From assembly GCA_030145435.1 (NCBI GenBank), contig JAQYVQ010000484.1:1-31215 (forward strand): a stretch of DNA of 31,215 nt, in the 5' to 3' direction. Of this stretch, positions 30,350-31,215 are shown piece after piece. The notes below the pieces were generated by a model. It worked only from the letters and a program-made list of their open reading frames with translations, had not been told where the DNA came from and did not search any database. This stretch comes from Syntrophobacteria bacterium (GTDB taxonomy: Bacteria > Desulfobacterota > DSWW01). How positions within the stretch are numbered: position 1 is the stretch's first letter; every line of letters starts with the position of its first letter. The position numbers and the translations under genes are program-made.

Positions 30350-31215
30350 ATGCGAACGAGCAATCTTCGGACGGCGGTCGCAATCGGCGGGGTGTTCTTT
30401 ATTGTTTCCCTCCTGTCGTTCGGCTGCGGAAACCCGGAAGCACCGCAAATCACCAACGTGCGTCTTTCCTATTGGGATTCCCTGACGGGTGAAGGGAGTT
30501 GGGTACGCATCGAGGACGGGGAGGTCGCACCCCAATCGCCCGTCCGCTTCCAGGGAAACCTAACGGACAACACGGCGGTGGTGAACCCGCGGATTACCTG
30601 GATCGGCCAGCGTGGCGATGTGGATGAGGCTGGATTCACGGAGTGTTCGGACGGGACGAGAGAGTTATACGAATGCGAGATGAGCTGCGAAGAGACCCAG
30701 GCGGGATTCTTCGAGTGCAATCCCCTGCTTCTCGCCCGAAAACTGATACGGGGGGATCAGTTCCTGTTGACGCTCGTGACGAGTGAGGGCGAGAAATACG
30801 AGTTGCAGATCCGGGTGTCGGAGGCGCAGGATCTCCTCGTTCCGGAGTCGGAGAGCGATCCGATTCAGATCCAGGAAGACTACCGAATCTTCAGAGTCCT
30901 GAGCCTGACGGAGGGCCCGAATCCGTTTCTCTGGTCCCTTCTTCAGCGGAAGGTCGTCGGTGGGCCGTGGCTGCCTCTCCGTTCGGGGGACTCTCTGGCC
31001 CTCGACTCAGGGGACGAGGCGTTCCAGATCGCGATCGAGTTGCCGGAAGGGGTGGAGATGGACGGCCCTCCGTCCGCCACATGGAGTTCCCTGGTGAAGT
31101 GGAACGGAGAGTTCTTCCTGAACTGGGACGCGAGGACAGGGGACTTTGTAGAGGAGTTCCAGATTTTTGATCCGAGAGACCGGCAAGACATGATGGACGG
31201 GGTGGGGGCGTCAAC
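30350..31215 (+). CDS. Unrecognised lipoprotein, 5' part (runs off the window)
   Basis: 288 codons are open to the end of the window. The N-terminus MRTSNLRTAVAIGG, hydrophobic stretch and LLSFGC box predict a lipoprotein with lipidated Cys26. The mature part is acidic and beta-rich in character (for example APQSPVRFQGNLTDNTAVVNP, resembling an Ig-like or polycystin-like sandwich only in general style). A cluster of four Cys lies in one stretch of about 30 residues around ECSDGTRELYECEMSC. I do not recognise a family. ATG 30350 follows AAGGAGAAACGGGAGAG. It lies 51 bases after dnaB and could be a read-through gene of that operon. Confidence 0.8.
   Translation, partial: MRTSNLRTAVAIGGVFFIVSLLSFGCGNPEAPQITNVRLSYWDSLTGEGSWVRIEDGEVAPQSPVRFQGNLTDNTAVVNPRITWIGQRGDVDEAGFTECSDGTRELYECEMSCEETQAGFFECNPLLLARKLIRGDQFLLTLVTSEGEKYELQIRVSEAQDLLVPESESDPIQIQEDYRIFRVLSLTEGPNPFLWSLLQRKVVGGPWLPLRSGDSLALDSGDEAFQIAIELPEGVEMDGPPSATWSSLVKWNGEFFLNWDARTGDFVEEFQIFDPRDRQDMMDGVGAS

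Overview
The window reads as a GC-rich (about 60% by eye), densely coded bacterial chromosome segment, most likely from the Desulfobacterota (old Deltaproteobacteria). The grounds are gene content and order: spoVG, tRNA-Gln, prs, rplY, pth, ychF, rpsF, rpsR, rplI, dnaB is the order familiar from that group. A long-form HflX, MutS2, a membrane pyrophosphatase and many small palindromic intergenic repeats also fit. No phage, insertion sequence with transposase, CRISPR array or defence island is visible. The species is not identifiable from the sequence alone.

Layout. 1-1590: the 3' end of a UDP-glucose dehydrogenase gene runs tail-to-tail into, and overlaps, an aroK-aroE pair on the minus strand. 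1800-5263: a plus-strand trio encodes a TPR/thioredoxin lipoprotein, a metallo-beta-lactamase-fold hydrolase and an ApbE flavin transferase lipoprotein whose C-terminus is made from a repeat element. 5298-8472: a GNAT acetyltransferase (minus), a small cupin, an AIR-synthase/HypE-like protein and an HTH protein with a degenerate receiver domain, separated by palindromic and MITE-like repeats. 8545-11509: hflX (minus), whose best-supported start codon is ATA, diverges from a rhodanese plus MauE/DoxX membrane pair. 11526-15537: mutS2 (minus) diverges from a patatin-like phospholipase.

15566-20366 is all minus strand: asd, a 537-base non-coding stretch with a large nested inverted repeat, an MraY-like transferase with an altered HHH motif, and a MurG glycosyltransferase fused to a HEAT-repeat domain. 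The unlinked MurG-HEAT/MraY pair is the most unusual gene arrangement in the window.

20590-30298: plus-strand housekeeping genes. spoVG has a strong promoter and a long leader. It is followed by tRNA-Gln(TTG), prs, rplY, pth, then hppA (ending in a perfect intrinsic terminator), ychF, and the rpsF-rpsR-rplI-dnaB operon. Two ribosomal proteins here carry encoded acidic tails; that of bS6 is about 170 residues built from two tandem repeat families. The window closes inside an unrecognised cysteine-containing lipoprotein gene.

Functionally the region mixes aromatic and aspartate-family amino-acid synthesis (aroK, aroE, asd), cell-wall lipid-linked steps (mraY, murG), translation and replication (prs, rplY, pth, ychF, rpsF/R, rplI, dnaB, hflX), energy conservation (hppA), and envelope redox or sulfur proteins (thioredoxin-like lipoprotein, ApbE, rhodanese/MauE).
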